Origin: AP-15 sp963785565
GTDB lineage: Bacteria; Pseudomonadota; Alphaproteobacteria; ATCC43930; CGMCC-115725
Length of the DNA stretch: 64,000 nt
Assembly: GCA_963785565.1 (NCBI GenBank)
Contig: CAWAVV010000003.1
Location: forward strand, 124,001-188,000
Reading direction: 5' to 3'
A model generated the notes under the pieces. That model made no database searches. It saw only the letters and a program-made list of their open reading frames with translations, and was not told the origin of the DNA. How positions within the stretch are numbered: the stretch's first letter is position 1; each line of letters begins with the position of its first letter. A program made the position numbers and the translations under genes. This document shows positions 18,144 through 28,600 of the stretch, in pieces.

Positions 18144-18387
18144 GGCAGGTTCCCGTTATCTGACATCAAGAACGATCTCTCGCGGTTTCTGCGCGGAGCC
18201 GAGGGCGAGGAGATCGTCATCACTCGCAAGGGCAGACCGGCTGGCGTGCTCATCGGCTTCAGATCTGAAGACGACTGGCTGGCCCGATTGCCGGCTCGAA
18301 AACGATCCACGCTTCTTGCGCCGCATCGAGCAGGCGCGAAAAAGCCTGCGGGCCGGACGCGGCGTCCGGATCGATGATGTTGAGTGA
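18144..18387 (+). pseudogene. Phd/YefM-type antitoxin remnant, frameshifted
   Basis: The plus strand encodes DIKNDLSRFLRGAEGEEIVI, TRKGRPAGVLIGF and SEDDW. After one extra C near 18283 it continues in the next frame as RLENDPRFLRRIEQARKS, LRAGRGVRIDDVE, stop. This is the normal Phd/YefM layout: DNA-binding N-terminal part and toxin-binding acidic C-terminal helix. There is no start codon with a sensible N terminus and no adjacent toxin, so it is treated as decayed. Confidence 0.65.
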
Positions 18388-18435
18388 GTACCCCGGAACA
18401 GGAAGCATCGAGTAAACTGTCACCGTAATCGCGGG

Positions 18436-18804
18436 CTATTTAACCGAAACCTGCATCGCGAATGACGCATTTGGGGTGACCTTATTGCGGATAACTTGAT
18501 AGACATCGATTTTGTAGGTTCTGGCTTCGGTCGCGAAGCTGTAGTTGTCTTGGTCATCGATGAGACCGCCAACGTTGAACGCGGTGTTCCCGTTTGATTG
18601 CGTAAGCGTGACCGTCGCGGTTTGCCCCCGGCGTGCGGCAAAGATGAAGCAGGCGAAAGGGGTTGCGAAGGGTGCGATGCCCCGCACGGTGGCTGAGGAG
18701 GTGCCGGGCGCGAACTGGATCGGCGTACATCTGTTCTGGGCATGAGCGGAAACAGAGATGAGAGCGCCGATCAGCACGGCCGCGGTCAAGGGTAGGTGGA
18801 ACAT
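18436..18804 (-). CDS. Small secreted protein, unknown
   Basis: 122 residues from ATG 18804. A signal peptide (LPLTAAVLIGALISVSAHAQ) is followed by one Cys pair (RCTPIQF and FACFIF) and a beta-rich body with GQTATVTLTQSNGNTAFN. The spacing resembles small periplasmic beta-sandwich proteins (pre-peptidase C-terminal-like fold), but similarity is weak. Not recognised as a known family. Same strand as the next small secreted protein upstream, 174 bases apart. Confidence 0.6.
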   Translation of the reverse strand: MFHLPLTAAVLIGALISVSAHAQNRCTPIQFAPGTSSATVRGIAPFATPFACFIFAARRGQTATVTLTQSNGNTAFNVGGLIDDQDNYSFATEARTYKIDVYQVIRNKVTPNASFAMQVSVK

Positions 18805-18978
18805 TCTGTTTCCTTTGGGTTCTCGTGCCAAGATGGCATAGGTGATTTGTACGCCATCGGGGCGAACACAGATCTGCCGAGAGAGAAGATAGAGCCGGGA
18901 GTTCGGAGATAAATGCTGCGTTCACCATGCCGGCCTCGGAGGCCCGGGCCGACGATTGGGGATTGGTTTGAAATCCGC

Positions 18979-19476
18979 CTATCGGCACACACCGCGCAGC
19001 GTCTCGAGAGTCTTTTCGGCCCCCTTCAGGTCGAATTCGGCGACCTTGTCTCCCTTATCGTTGCTGACGGTCAGAAGGTCGCCGCGGCCGAAGGCGTCCA
19101 TGAAAGCGGGCGGGAGAGAATCGTTCCAGACCCAGGCGTTATCCGGCTTGTAATAATGGGCCATGGCTGAGAATGGCCGACTGCCCTTCGGCAACCTAAC
19201 AGTGAAAAAGAGCTTGCGGTTGGCGTCATCGATGCGAGGCCCAAGGGCATTCCCGGTATAGCCTTCTATCGATCCGGAGAGGCCTGGCTGCAGGCGCGTA
19301 TTGCATCCCCCGTAGAACATGGTTTTGCGGTCAAGCGCCCTGCCGTGGATATTGCCCATTGTCCCGTCGCTGCTGACGGCCGCACTCCAGTTCCGCTGCC
19401 CCGCGGGGGCAGCCCAGGCGGAGGATTGCGCCAGCTGTGCGGTCATTGCAAGCACCGGCAGGACGCCGCGAAACAT
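18979..19476 (-). CDS. Secreted protein, unknown
   Basis: 165 residues with a signal peptide (PVLAMTAQLAQSSAWA). The mature part reads WSAAVSSDGTMGNIHGRALD, then CNTRLQPGLSGSIEGYTG, LFFTVRLPKGSRPF and a helical end with two cysteines overall, probably one disulphide. No family recognised; a small periplasmic or surface protein. It lies 115 bases downstream of the TPP enzyme gene on the same strand with a hairpin between, so transcription may be separate. Confidence 0.65.
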   Translation of the reverse strand: MFRGVLPVLAMTAQLAQSSAWAAPAGQRNWSAAVSSDGTMGNIHGRALDRKTMFYGGCNTRLQPGLSGSIEGYTGNALGPRIDDANRKLFFTVRLPKGSRPFSAMAHYYKPDNAWVWNDSLPPAFMDAFGRGDLLTVSNDKGDKVAEFDLKGAEKTLETLRGVCR

Positions 19477-19548
19477 TATAAATCGGCTCTCCCTGAAAGC
19501 GCGGTTTCTTTGTTACGCTGCCAGTTTACTGATTACATGGCCGAAAGG

Positions 19549-19572
19549 CCGCCCCTTTCGGGGCGACCTTTG
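19549..19572 (-). terminator. Possible terminator hairpin after the TPP-enzyme gene
   Basis: On the minus strand CGCCCC-GAAA-GGGGCG, followed by CCTTTCGG, lies about 20 bases after the stop at 19591. The stem is strong but there is no clear U tract, so intrinsic termination is only possible. Confidence 0.35.
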
Positions 19573-19590
19573 CGGTGTGGCCTCAGCAGG

Positions 19591-21249
19591 TCAGCTGTGC
19601 CAGCGGAAGGCTTGCGGCTTCCTGGCCGAGCCTTGGCTGAGTACGACGTTGACGAGGGCCGGGCCGCGGTGGTTCATCGCCTCGGCGAGGGCGCCCTTTA
19701 GGTCCTTCGGGTCCTCGACAAAAAAGCCCTTGCCGCCAAAGGCTTCCATGACCTTGTCGTAGCGCGCGCCGTAGATCAGCGAGTTGGGCCGCATGTTGAA
19801 CATCGGGTTTTCCGGGATCTCCGGCATGCCGGGACCGATGCCGCCATTGTTGAGCACGACGATCTTGACCGGCAGGTTGTAGCGGCAGAGCGTCTCCATC
19901 TCCATGCCGGAGAAGCCGATCGCCGAGTCTCCCGAGAGGTGGATGACCGGGCGGTCGGGGTGCACGACCGCGGCGGCGATCGCCTGCCCCAGGCCAAGGC
20001 CCATCGTGCCGTAGGTGCCGGCATTGAGGCAGGCCTTGGCGCTGAACACCGGCAGCATGGTCAGGCCGATATCCATCGTGCCGGCGCCCTCGGCGCTGAG
20101 GATCGAGTTCCGCGGCATCCAGGCGGCGATGTCCTTGAAGGCGCGGTAGTAGGTCGCCGGGGCGCTGTCGTCGTCGATCTGCGGCTGGATCATCGCCGCG
20201 TTCTCGGACGCCTTCTTGTTGATCATCTGCCGCCATGGCGATTCTTTTGAATGGAACCACTGGCGGCCAGCGAGTGCGGCGTTCATCTGCGCCATAATCG
20301 CCTTGCCGTCGCCGACCAGGGCCACGTCGGTCGCCTTGTTGTGGCCGATCTCCTCCGGCGCGATGTCGAGCTGGATGACCTTGACGTCCGGCGCATAGCG
20401 CGGCGGTTGCCCGAAATGGAAGATCCAGTTGAAGCGGGCGCCCATCAGGAACACGACGTCGGCGTTCTGCAATGCCAATGTGCGGGCCGCCGCGACCGAC
20501 AGCGGATGGTCGTCGGGCATGACGCCCTTGCCCATCGGCGAGCGCAGGAACGGCACTTGCGTCTTCTCGATAAAGGAGCGCACCTCACTTTCGGCATCGG
20601 CCCAAGCCATCCCCTTGCCGACGAGGATGAGCGGCCGCTCGGCCCGCTCGAGCATGTTGAGCGCCGCGTCGACATTCTCCGGCGGGGCCTGGAAGCGCGG
20701 CGGGTCGGGGCATTTCTGCACCTGCACCACGTCCTTCTCGTCACACTTGCCGGTGATGATGTCGTCGGGCATGTCGAGATAGGCGGCACCGGGCCGGCCA
20801 TAGGTCGCGTTCCGGGTCGCCTCCGCGACATAAAACGGTATCCGCTTTACGCTATCGATGGCGTGCGCGAATTTGCAGAGCGGCGCAGCGAGGAGCACCT
20901 GACGCTCTTCCTGGAAAGCGCCCATGCCGCGGCGATAGGTTTCCGAGGCGCCGCCGATCAGGATCATCGGCCAGCAATTCTGCTGCGCATCAGCGAGGCC
21001 GGCGAGACCGTGGACGACACCCGGACCGGTTACGACGATGCAGGCGCCGGGCCGTCCGGTCAGATAGCCATACGCCCGCGCCGCATAGGAGGCAGCCTGC
21101 TCGTTGCGCATACCGATATAGGCGACACCCTCCTTCTGCGCCGCTGCGGCGATCGGGCCGACGGGAAACCCGACGACGCCAAAGAGGTGGTTTATGCCCT
21201 GCTGCTTGAGGCTCCTCGCAATCAAGGTGGCGCCGTCGATCTCAGCCAT
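19591..21249 (-). CDS. Oxalyl-CoA decarboxylase / 2-hydroxyacyl-CoA lyase-like TPP enzyme
   Basis: 552 residues with all three thiamine-pyrophosphate enzyme domains: N-terminal pyrimidine-binding domain (HLFGVVGFPVGPIA, catalytic Glu in MRNEQAASYAA), central domain (LILVGKGMAW) and C-terminal PP domain (LSGDSAIGFSGMEMET ending in the LNNGGIG metal site). The closest groups are oxalyl-CoA decarboxylase and 2-hydroxyacyl-CoA lyase, which cleave oxalyl-CoA to formyl-CoA plus CO2, or 2-hydroxyacyl-CoA to formyl-CoA plus aldehyde. No formyl-CoA transferase gene is adjacent, so the substrate is open. Start at ATG 21249, preceded by GGAGAG. Confidence 0.8.
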   Translation of the reverse strand: MAEIDGATLIARSLKQQGINHLFGVVGFPVGPIAAAAQKEGVAYIGMRNEQAASYAARAYGYLTGRPGACIVVTGPGVVHGLAGLADAQQNCWPMILIGGASETYRRGMGAFQEERQVLLAAPLCKFAHAIDSVKRIPFYVAEATRNATYGRPGAAYLDMPDDIITGKCDEKDVVQVQKCPDPPRFQAPPENVDAALNMLERAERPLILVGKGMAWADAESEVRSFIEKTQVPFLRSPMGKGVMPDDHPLSVAAARTLALQNADVVFLMGARFNWIFHFGQPPRYAPDVKVIQLDIAPEEIGHNKATDVALVGDGKAIMAQMNAALAGRQWFHSKESPWRQMINKKASENAAMIQPQIDDDSAPATYYRAFKDIAAWMPRNSILSAEGAGTMDIGLTMLPVFSAKACLNAGTYGTMGLGLGQAIAAAVVHPDRPVIHLSGDSAIGFSGMEMETLCRYNLPVKIVVLNNGGIGPGMPEIPENPMFNMRPNSLIYGARYDKVMEAFGGKGFFVEDPKDLKGALAEAMNHRGPALVNVVLSQGSARKPQAFRWHS

Positions 21250-21427
21250 GTTTCTCTCCCGTCTGTTGAGGCGGACGCCGACCATGCGTGAGACGCCGCC
21301 GGGCCCGGTTGTCGAAGAAGACCGCGAGGCGCAGATTACGCATTTATGGCGGGCCGGGGAAAGGGTTATCCGGCCCGGCGGTCGGGCTGTGGGCCGATTT
21401 CGGGTGCGGGGGCGGCCAAGGTGTCGA

Positions 21428-22553
21428 TCAGGCGCCGGTCGCGATCGCGTCCGAACCCTCGATGCGGGCGGCGAGTGCGGCGGCGAGAAACCGGTCGATG
21501 TCGCCGTCGAGCACGGCGCCGGTGTTGCCGGTCTCGACCCCGGTGCGCAGATCCTTGACCATCTGATAGGGCTGCAGCACGTAAGAGCGGATCTGGTGAC
21601 CCCAGCCGATGTCGGTCTTGGTCGCGTTTTTCGCGTCGGTCACCGCCTCGCGCCGCTGTAATTCGGCTTCGTAGAGCCGGGCACGCAGCATCGCGAAGGC
21701 ATGAGCGCGGTTCTGGTGCTGCGAGCGCTCGCTCTGGCACTGCACGACAATCCCGCTCGGCATATGGGTGATCCGCACCGCGCTGTCGGTCTTGTTGACG
21801 TGCTGGCCGCCGGCGCCCGAGGAGCGGTAGGTGTCGATGCGCAGATCCTTGTCGTTGATCTCGACCTCGATCTTGTCGTCGACCACGGGGTAGACCCAGA
21901 CCGAAGCAAAGCTGGTGTGGCGGCGATCGTTCGAATCAAACGGCGAGATACGCACCAGGCGGTGCACGCCGCTTTCGGTTTTGAGCCAGCCATAGGCATC
22001 GGGTCCGGAGATCCGTACTGTCGCCGATTTGAGCCCGGCCTCCTCGCCACCGCTCTCTTCGAGCCATTCTGATTTGTAGTCGTGGGCCTCGGCCCAACGC
22101 ACATACATCCGCAGCAGCATCTCGGCCCAATCCTGCGCCTCGGTGCCGCCTGCCCCGGCATGGACTTCGAGATAGCAATCGTTGCCGTCGGCCTCGCCCG
22201 ACAGCAGGCTTTCGAGCTCGCGCCGGGCCGCCTCGGCGCGCAGCTTTTCGAGCACGGCCTCAGCCTCGGCGACGATCTGCGGCTCGCCCTCGGCCTCGCC
22301 GAGCGCAATCAGCTCGAGCGCGTCGTCGACCTCGCGCTCAATCCGCCGATAGCCGCCGATTGCCTGATCGAGCCGGGTGCGCTCGCGCAGCAGCTTCTGC
22401 GCAGCGGCTGGGTCATCCCATAGGCGCGGGTTTTCGACCTCGGCGTTCAGTTCGGCCAGGCGCCGGGTTGCCGTATCCCAGTCAAAGATGCCTCCTCAGC
22501 AGCGCCAGCGACTTCCTGATGTCGCCGGCCGCCGCCTCGATTTCGGCGCGCAT
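21428..22553 (-). CDS. prfB: Peptide chain release factor 2, with programmed +1 frameshift
   Basis: RF2 recognises UGA and UAA and triggers peptide release. The short first reading frame starts at ATG 22553 (MRAEIEAAAGDIRKSLALLR) and meets an in-frame TGA after 23 codons. The +1 frame then continues as DWDTATRRLAELNAEVE to the stop at 21428, about 374 residues in all. The catalytic GGQ is in SGAGGQHVNKTDSAVR; the stop-recognition loop region (SPFD) is in ISPFDSNDRRHTS. The frameshift is the known autoregulatory device of prfB, not an error (separate entry). It starts 30 bases after the end of the PBP1A gene, so the two are probably co-transcribed. Confidence 0.95.
22481..22496 (-). promoter_or_regulatory. 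prfB: prfB programmed frameshift site
   Basis: On the minus strand AGG-AGG-CAT-CTT-TGA-C: an SD-like AGGAGG just upstream of the slippery CTT followed by TGA C. This is the classical RF2 autoregulation signal: scarce RF2 leaves the TGA unread and promotes the +1 slip. Confidence 0.93.
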
Positions 22554-22583
22554 GCCTCGCTCCGTCCGTCTATTTCAGTGCTG

Positions 22584-25181
22584 TCAATATAGACCGCCGG
22601 TGCCGCTGGCGGGAGCGCCGCGCGCCGGCAGCATAGCACTGCTGCTATCCGGCCTGGCGCCGGCGGCAGGGGTGGCGGCAGGGGTGGCGGCAGTCTCGTC
22701 GCCGCCATCGGCAGCCGCGGTCGCCTCAGCCGGCGCGCCATCCTCGCCATCGGCGCGCGCGAGGCCGAGATCGGGTTTCTTGCCCGGCTCGGTCCCGGGC
22801 TTGTACGCTTCGTAGATTGCCGGCCCGTCACCGGAGATCGGCAGGCCGGTAGCGGCGCTGACCCGATAGAGCCGCATGCCCGGCGGGATACGGAAATCGG
22901 TCGCGGGCGTGTTCGCTAGCGCGTCGATCATGAAATCGCGAAAGATCGGCGCGGCGACGTGACCACCGGTCTCGTCCTTCCCGAGGCTGTCCGGCTGGTC
23001 ATAACCGACATAGACACCGGCGGCGAGGTCGGGGGTGAAGCCCTCGAACCATGCGTCGCGGAAATCGTTCGTGGTCCCGGTCTTGCCGGCGATCGGGCGA
23101 CCCACTGCCTTTACCGCCGTGCCGGTGCCGCGCTGCACCACTCCCTCCATCATCGTGACCACTTGATAGGCCGAGCCGGGGTCCGCCACCTGCTCACGCG
23201 TATCCGGGATCACCGGCACCGGCTGATGGTTCCAGTCGACATCGGCACACCCGTCGCAAGGGCGATTGTCGGCGCGAAAAATGGTCTTGCCGTTGCGGTC
23301 CTGGACGCGGTCGATCACGGTCGGGGTGATGCGCTTCCCGCCGTTGACCAGCATCGCATAGGCGGCGGTCAGCCGCATTGGGGTTGTCTCACCAGAGCCG
23401 AGGGTGATCGAATATTCGTGCGGCACGCGATCCAGGATGCCCAAGCGCTCGATCGTGTCAGCGATCGGATCCATACCGATCATCGTGGCGACCCGCACCG
23501 TCAGCGTATCGATCGACTGCTCGAGCCCGATGCGCAGCGGGGTCGGTCCGCGGAAACGATCGGCCTCATAATTGGTCGGTGACCACATCGGCAGCCCGGG
23601 GCCTTGGGGCAGCGAGATAGGCGCGTCGCTGACCATGGTCGACGGCGTGAAGCCGTGATCGAGGGCGGTCAGAAAGACGAACGGCTTGATCGCCGACCCG
23701 GTCTGCCGATAAGCCTGGGTCGCCCGATCGAACTGGCTGATCGCGAAGCTGAACCCGCCACTTATCGCCAGCACGCGGCCGGAATGCGGATCCATCACGA
23801 CCAGGGCCCCGGACACTTCGGGCACCTGACACAGGGTGAAGCCGGCTTCCCTGCCGGCGGTCACGACCGCGGTCTTGTCTGCCTTGAGGTCGGCGTCGCC
23901 GCCGACATTGCCATTGGCCGGCACGGCGGCGATCGGCGTCACCATTACCACATCGCCGGGCTTGACCACGTCGCCAGCGCCGCGCGGGAACGAGCCGAGA
24001 GAGCCATTGGCATACCGCCGCCGGGCCCAGCGCATCTGCGCAAATGGGACCTGCCCCGTGTCGGCATCGGCAAAGCCGATCGCCGCCGCGCCGGGTGTGG
24101 CGCGCAGCACAACCGCCAGATGCCAGCCAACGTCGGTCACGACCGCGGGAATGTGAACCTTGCTCAACCGGGCCGCCCAATCACCCTCGGGGTCGATGTG
24201 AGCGATGGCCCCGCGCCAACCTTCGTGCGCGTGATCATAACCGATCAACCCCTCGCGCAAGGCCTTGTCCGCCGCTGCCTGCAACCGCGGATCGAGGCTG
24301 GTGCGCACCGACAGGCCGGCCTCGTACAATGCCCGCTCGCCATACCGCGCCAGCAGCTGGCGCCGCACCTCCTCGGCAAAATAGGGCGCCTTGACCTCTT
24401 CGGCCTCCTGGCGGTGGTGCAGTTCGATCGGCTGTGCCTTAGCCTGGTCCGCCGCCTCGCGGCTGGCGACGCCGTCCTCGACCATACGGTCGAGAACCCA
24501 GTCGCGGCGCGCCGTCGCCGCCTCCGGCAAGCGCACCGGATTATAGCGGTTTGGCGCCTTCGGCAGTCCGCCGAGGAAGGCGGCCTCTCCCAAGCTCAGC
24601 TCGTCGAGCGATTTATCGAAATAGGTCATCGCCGCCGCCGCGACGCCATAAGCGCCCGAGCCGAGATAGATCTCGTTCAGATAGAGTTCGAGGATGCGAT
24701 CCTTGGGCAGCACCGCCTCGATCCGGGTGGCGAGCAGGATCTCCTTTATCTTGCGCGCGACCGAAACCTCATTCGTCAGCAACATGTTCTTGGCGACCTG
24801 CTGGGTGATCGTCGACGCCCCGATCGGACGGCGGTTGGCTCGAAACCGGCCGATATCGGTGATCGCGGCGCGAAAGATCGACAGCGGGTCGATCCCGTGA
24901 TGGCTGTAGAAGTTTTTATCCTCGGCGGAAATAAACGCGTTGATGACCGGCCTGGGAATCGCTTGAATCGGAACAAAGACCCGGCGCTCGGTCGCATATT
25001 CAGCCAGCAGGCGACCATTCCCAGCTTGGACCCGAGTCGTGATTGGCGGCTGAAAATTGGCTAGCTGCTGATAGTCCGGCAGGTCGCGTCCAAAATACCA
25101 GATCGTGATCCCAACAAATCCGGCCCCCGCGATCGCCAGAATGACCGCGCAGACAAAAAGAAACCTAACGAGTTTGACCAT
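22584..25181 (-). CDS. mrcA: Penicillin-binding protein 1A (bifunctional)
   Basis: 865 residues from ATG 25181. It polymerises and crosslinks peptidoglycan at the inner membrane. An N-terminal membrane anchor (FLFVCAVILAIAGAGFVGI) precedes the GT51 domain (EDKNFYSHHGID, GASTITQQVAKN, LNEIYLGSGAYG). An OB/ODD-like domain follows, then the transpeptidase domain with nucleophile motif TGSAIKPF and KTGT motif (AGKTGTTNDFRDAWF). The usual SxN motif is SID here (LEQSIDTLTV), a departure worth noting. The C terminus is Ala/Pro-rich and disordered. It is divergent from rne across a 476-base gap and probably heads an operon with prfB. A longer start at 25220 is possible but adds no family-like sequence. 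Confidence 0.93.
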   Translation of the reverse strand: MVKLVRFLFVCAVILAIAGAGFVGITIWYFGRDLPDYQQLANFQPPITTRVQAGNGRLLAEYATERRVFVPIQAIPRPVINAFISAEDKNFYSHHGIDPLSIFRAAITDIGRFRANRRPIGASTITQQVAKNMLLTNEVSVARKIKEILLATRIEAVLPKDRILELYLNEIYLGSGAYGVAAAAMTYFDKSLDELSLGEAAFLGGLPKAPNRYNPVRLPEAATARRDWVLDRMVEDGVASREAADQAKAQPIELHHRQEAEEVKAPYFAEEVRRQLLARYGERALYEAGLSVRTSLDPRLQAAADKALREGLIGYDHAHEGWRGAIAHIDPEGDWAARLSKVHIPAVVTDVGWHLAVVLRATPGAAAIGFADADTGQVPFAQMRWARRRYANGSLGSFPRGAGDVVKPGDVVMVTPIAAVPANGNVGGDADLKADKTAVVTAGREAGFTLCQVPEVSGALVVMDPHSGRVLAISGGFSFAISQFDRATQAYRQTGSAIKPFVFLTALDHGFTPSTMVSDAPISLPQGPGLPMWSPTNYEADRFRGPTPLRIGLEQSIDTLTVRVATMIGMDPIADTIERLGILDRVPHEYSITLGSGETTPMRLTAAYAMLVNGGKRITPTVIDRVQDRNGKTIFRADNRPCDGCADVDWNHQPVPVIPDTREQVADPGSAYQVVTMMEGVVQRGTGTAVKAVGRPIAGKTGTTNDFRDAWFEGFTPDLAAGVYVGYDQPDSLGKDETGGHVAAPIFRDFMIDALANTPATDFRIPPGMRLYRVSAATGLPISGDGPAIYEAYKPGTEPGKKPDLGLARADGEDGAPAEATAAADGGDETAATPAATPAAGARPDSSSAMLPARGAPASGTGGLY

Positions 25182-25657
25182 GTGTTCGAGCCGGCGAGAC
25201 GCGGACGCTCCGGTTGCCAAGGATCGCCGCGGTTATCCCGGTTTTGGGCGGCATCGCCTTATATGCGCCGGTGGGGTAACTATTCCAAGTCTGTTTCGGC
25301 GTGCGCGGGCGGCTCGGTCGTCGGGGTGCTGAGGAAAGCATTGTGGCGGAGCCTCCGCCAATATACATTGGTACTTGCGAAAAATCGCCGCTCGCCTGCC
25401 GGGTAACGCGCCTGGCAGGCACATCGCGATGTGAGCCCGCATGATCGGCGGCGCGTTTGCCGCCGCGCGGGGCCAGAGCGTGGGGCGACGTGGATTGTAG
25501 GAACCAGAAGCCGTCCCCTGACGAGATTCACCGTGGTCGATATGCAATCGTTCCAAGACGGCGTGAGCTCAGGCGTTGCCGGCTTCCTCACACACGGGAT
25601 CGCGCCGCCGGCCGAATTTCGCGCGGCCGCGGCAGCGCGCCTCGGAGTTACGCCCGA
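25182..25657. other. Divergent PBP1A-RNase E intergenic region
   Basis: 476 bases between two divergent housekeeping genes. No gene with family-like sequence is visible. Part of it is presumably the rne 5' leader, which in other bacteria is long and used for autoregulation, but no specific hairpin could be assigned by eye. Confidence 0.5.
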
Positions 25658-28600
25658 ATGGCAAAGCGCATGCTCATCGATGCCACACACCCGGAAGAGA
25701 CCCGGGTGGTGGTCGTCAACGGCAACCGCCTCGAAGAATTCGATTTCGAGTCGTCGACAAAACAGCAGGTAAAGGGAAACATCTATCTTGCTAAGGTCAC
25801 GCGTGTAGAACCTTCTTTACAAGCCGCTTTTATCGAATACGGCGGTAATCGTCACGGTTTTCTTGCGTTTAGCGAGATCCACCCCGATTATTTCAGGATT
25901 CCGATCGGCGACCGCTCGGCCGATGATAGCGAGTGGGGGCACCCCGACGCGGAAGGTCCCGAGGCCTCCAGCGAAGCTTTCGATGAAACCGGGGTGCCGC
26001 TCGAGGCGGCGCTCCCGGAGCCGGTCGCCGTCACCGAGGCGACGCCGGACGGAGAGGACGAACCGACTGGCCTCGAACCGTTTTCAGACACCTCCTGGAT
26101 GACCGGGGGCCATGCGGAGGTCAGCCCGATCACGAACGTCGACCAGCAGGTCGACGCGACCCCTGCCGAGCTTCCGTGGGCGGAGACAACGGCATCGCCG
26201 CTCGACGCCGGTGCGGCCGCCGACCGTGACCAGGGCAGCAAGGCTGCCCGGTTGGCGGTTGCTTCCCTCGACGAGGCGACGCACGCCACCGCGCTGACTG
26301 TACCGGCGGCGGAGGAAACCTCACTCGCAGCCGAGGAGGCATTTCCTACAACCGAGGAGAACCCACCTTCGGCCGAGGACACCCTAGAGATTGCACCGGC
26401 GCCTGAGGCGCGCGATTCCGGCGATCGCGAAGCCGGCGAAGCGGAGGTTATCGAAACCCTCGGCGGGGACGAGTTCGAGGAAGCCGAGCGCCAGCGCTCC
26501 CGCGCCCCGCGGCATTACAAGATCCAAGAGGTAATCAAGCGCCGGCAGATCATGCTGGTGCAGGTCACCAAGGAGGAGCGCGGCAACAAGGGAGCGGCCT
26601 TAACGACCTATCTGTCGCTCGCGGGGCGCTATTGCGTGTTGATGCCGAACACGGCGCGCGGCGGCGGCGTGTCGCGCAAAATAACCAGCATCAGTGACCG
26701 CCGCCGGCTGAAGGACATCCTGGAGGAGCTGGACATCCCCGAAGGAATGGGAGTGATCGTGCGCACCGCCGGCGGGGAGCGATCAAAAGCGGAGATCAAG
26801 CGCGACTACGAATACTTGTTGCGGCTATGGAACGAAATCCGCGAGCTGACATTGAAGTCGACCGCGCCGGCTTTGATCTACGAGGAAGGCAATCTGATCA
26901 AGCGGTCGATCCGCGACCTCTACACGCGCGACATCGACGAAGTGCTGGTCGAAGGCGAGGAGGGCTACCGCACGGCAAAGGCATTCATGAAGATGCTGAT
27001 GCCGAGCCATGCCAAGCGGGTTCAGCCCTATCGCGATCCGCAAATCGGGCTGCTGCACCGCTTCCAGATCGAGGGCCAGATCGACGCGATTCATTCGCCG
27101 ATCGTCCAGCTGCGTTCTGGCGGATACGTGGTGATCAATCAGACTGAAGCGCTGGTTGCGATCGACGTGAATTCGGGCCGCTCGACGCGCGAGCGCAACA
27201 TCGAAGAAACGGCGACGCGCACGAATCTCGAGGCGGCCGAAGAAATCGCCCGGCAGCTCCGCTTGCGCGACCTCGCCGGTCTGATCGTGATCGATTTCAT
27301 CGACATGGAGGAGCATCGCAACCAGGGGGCGGTGGAGCGGCGGCTGAAGGACGCACTGAAGAACGACCGCGCCCGCATCCAGGTCGGCCGCATCAGCCCG
27401 TTCGGTCTGTTGGAAATGTCGCGCCAGCGGTTGCGCCCGTCCTTGGTCGAAGCCTCGACCCAGCCCTGTCCTCATTGCGGCGGCACCGGCTTTATCCGCT
27501 CGACCGAATCGACTGCTCTCTATGTGCTGCGTTCGATCGAAGAGGAGGGAATGCGGCGGCGCTCGGCCGAGGTTTGCGTCTATGTGCCGACGACGGTCGC
27601 GCTCTACATCCTCAATCACAAGCGCGACTCTTTGGTGCAGTTAGAAGCGCGCTACGGCATTCATGTGCTGATGGCACAGGACGACGCGCTGATCCCGCCC
27701 GCCTTCCGCCTCGAAAGGCTGCGCGCTTACGGACCGAGCGAGGCGCCGGCGGCAATCCCCGCACCGTTGACCCAAGCGCCCGAGATCGAGGAAGAGGAAC
27801 CAGAGGACGAGGCCGAGGCCGAGGCCGACGAAGCGGTCGACGCCGGCGCGCAGCGGACCAGTAGGGAAGCCGACGAAGAGCGCGGCCGTGGCCGCCGCCG
27901 GCGCCGCCGGCGCCGGCACGACGACGAAGCTGGCGACCGGGGCCCGGCGCCTCCAGCGCCCGCCGTCGAGGCGTCGGAAGACGAAGCCGGCGAGCGGGTT
28001 ACCGCGACCGCGAGCGAGGCTGGCGCGGCAACTAATGGGGAGCAAGACGCAGACGTCGAGCGGCAGCGGCGACGGCGCGGCCGACGCGGCGGGAGACGCC
28101 GCGTAAGGCGCGAGGATGGCTTTGATCCCGGTCTCGATGGTCTGCATCCGGCCGCAGCCACGGTCGAGATCGTGGCGACAGCTGACGATGGCGACGAATC
28201 CGGACCCACGCAATCAGAGATCGCGGAGGGCGAGCACGGGATCGTCGAAGCGCAAACACCGTGGTCTGAGGTAATTCCCACCGATCCGGCTGTGGCAGCG
28301 GCCGCGACCGAGATCGAAACTGCCAGCCTGCCGGCGCTCGCCGGCGAGCCGGCCGCGGCAGCCGTGTCGAGCCATAACGGCGCGTCCACGGCCGAGCTGG
28401 CAGAGCCACCGGCCCACCAATTCGTCGAAGAAGCGACCCCGGATGCCGGTTTGGCCGAGCGTGGAATACCCGCCGAAGAGGTGGACCGGTTTTCGGCTCC
28501 GGCGCACGGCAGCGAGCGCGAACCCGCCAGTCCATTCGCCGCGGATCGGGACGAGCGATCAGTGCAGCCCGGGGCGCTCGAACCCAGGGATATGCCGTCG

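Larger units (their letters stand above)
18012..18434. repeat. Near-identical 25-bp direct repeats flanking antitoxin debris
   Basis: GCATCAAGTAAACCGTCACC (from 18012) and GCATCGAGTAAACTGTCACC (from 18405) each continue with GTAAT; 23 of 25 bases match. A weaker copy is present at 14271-14294 just downstream of the XRE antitoxin gene, and fragments occur near 16346-16380. The two best copies bracket an XRE antitoxin tail and a Phd antitoxin remnant, suggesting a small repeated cassette. Confidence 0.6.

Noticed and set aside
21428..22255. prfB starting at the internal ATG 22255 as a shorter gene, or as a frameshift error
   Set aside because: The upstream frame, SD-like AGGAGG and CTT-TGA-C match the known programmed frameshift exactly.
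25280..25690. Minus-strand open frame between PBP1A and rne as an amidase gene
   Set aside because: An amidase gene is often found here in relatives, but this frame has no amidase motif and overlaps the rne start.
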